DNA from: Aeromonas eucrenophila
GTDB taxonomy: Bacteria > Pseudomonadota > Gammaproteobacteria > Enterobacterales > Aeromonadaceae
DNA: 64,000 nt
Reading direction: 5' to 3'
Assembly (NCBI RefSeq): GCF_000819865.1
Contig: NZ_CDDF01000005.1
Span: 426,206-490,205, forward strand
This document shows positions 63,482 through 64,000 of this stretch, in pieces. Position 1 is the first letter of the stretch; every line of letters starts with the position of its first letter. The position numbers and the translations under genes were made by a program. The notes below the pieces were generated by a model, which saw nothing but the letters and a program-made list of their open reading frames with translations, did not search any database and was not told the origin of the DNA.

Positions 63482-64000
63482 ATGAAAATCCTTGTGACTG
63501 GTGGTGCGGGCTTTATCGGCTCTTCCGTTGTTCGCCATATCATCCGTGATACCCAAGACTCCGTCATCAATCTCGACAAGCTGACCTATGCGGGCAACTT
63601 GGAGTCCTTGGCAGAAGTATCGAGCAGCGAGCGCTATGCCTTCGAGCAGGTGGATATCTGCAATCGCGTCGAGCTAGACCGCGTGTTTGCAACGCATCAA
63701 CCGGATGCCGTGATGCATCTGGCAGCCGAGAGTCACGTCGATCGCTCCATTACTGGGCCCTCAGATTTCATCGAAACCAATATCGTCGGCACTTACGTGC
63801 TGCTCGAAGCGGCCCGGGCCTATTGGAACGGTCTAGATGACACGCGCAAGAGTGCTTTTCGTTTCCACCATATCTCCACCGACGAGGTATATGGCGACCT
63901 GCCTCACCCGGATGAGGTGAATGCGGGTGAGGCTCTGCCCCTCTTTACCGAGGCCACGCCGTACGCACCCAGCAGCCCTTACTCTGCTTCCAAGGCATCG
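63482..64000 (+). CDS. rmlB: dTDP-glucose 4,6-dehydratase (5' part, cut by window end)
   Basis: The first 173 residues are present: [20 protein letters not shown] (NAD-binding GxxGxxG), [39 protein letters not shown] and PYSASKAS just after the catalytic region. Second step of dTDP-L-rhamnose (or other dTDP-sugar) synthesis. With the JUMPStart upstream it is probably the first gene of an O-antigen cluster. Confidence 0.95.
   Translation, partial: MKILVTGGAGFIGSSVVRHIIRDTQDSVINLDKLTYAGNLESLAEVSSSERYAFEQVDICNRVELDRVFATHQPDAVMHLAAESHVDRSITGPSDFIETNIVGTYVLLEAARAYWNGLDDTRKSAFRFHHISTDEVYGDLPHPDEVNAGEALPLFTEATPYAPSSPYSASKAS

Overview
The window is a stretch of gammaproteobacterial chromosome, most likely Aeromonas. 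The support is a high-GC backbone, a complete single-operon trpEGDCFBA with a Trp-codon leader, an AheABC-type RND efflux operon (described in Aeromonas), psrA-fadE, hexR-pykA-glk and a phoPQ-type pair. Species level cannot be decided from the sequence alone.

Layout. (1) 58-7176, minus strand: trp operon (trpE-G-D-CF-B-A) behind a leader peptide with three consecutive Trp codons and an attenuator. (2) 7305-13006, plus strand: rnm, yciO, scpA, scpB, rluB, tesB and a small VOC protein whose 5' end is tandemly duplicated. (3) 13065-15008, minus: an SLC1-type symporter and a small methyltransferase. (4) 15169-21742: a divergent TetR repressor and aheABC efflux operon around a near-perfect AcrR box. 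(5) 22083-23078: sbp, sulfate-binding protein. (6) 23323-51806: a 28-kb genomic island in a tRNA-Thr(CGU) gene. It is bounded by a 49-bp imperfect direct repeat of the tRNA 3' half and by shared arm-type repeats, with its tyrosine integrase just inside the left end. (7) 51893-62713: ycdX-like phosphatase, psrA, fadE, pykA, hexR, glk, phoQ-like and phoP-like genes. (8) 63371-64000: a JUMPStart/ops element followed by the start of rmlB (cut by the window end), the probable first gene of an O-antigen/surface polysaccharide cluster.

The island is a mosaic. Its left 5 kb is a phage-type module: integrase, excisionase-like HTH, a lambda-O-like initiator with origin iterons inside the gene, and a lambda-P-like helicase loader. 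The initiator is frameshifted by one extra 47-bp repeat unit. At 28447-28494 lies the 3' half of a tRNA-Pro(CGG) followed by direct repeats, the scar of a second integrative element. Next come a large unknown protein with a C-terminal PD-(D/E)XK nuclease motif (candidate defence gene) and a serine recombinase. The rest is envelope/stress cargo: three BON-domain proteins, a STAS-fused MlaE/MlaF/MlaD/PqiC-like lipid transporter, DUF3309, YeaQ/GlsB-like and DUF883-like membrane proteins, a low-affinity iron permease homologue, VOC proteins, a Crp/Fnr regulator and an 8.6-kb cyclic beta-1,2-glucan synthase. The set looks like a transferable envelope-hardening package. That function is inferred from gene families, not shown by the sequence.

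Start codons were re-chosen where an upstream Shine-Dalgarno decided between candidates. Similarity statements rest on recognition of family motifs; no database search was run.
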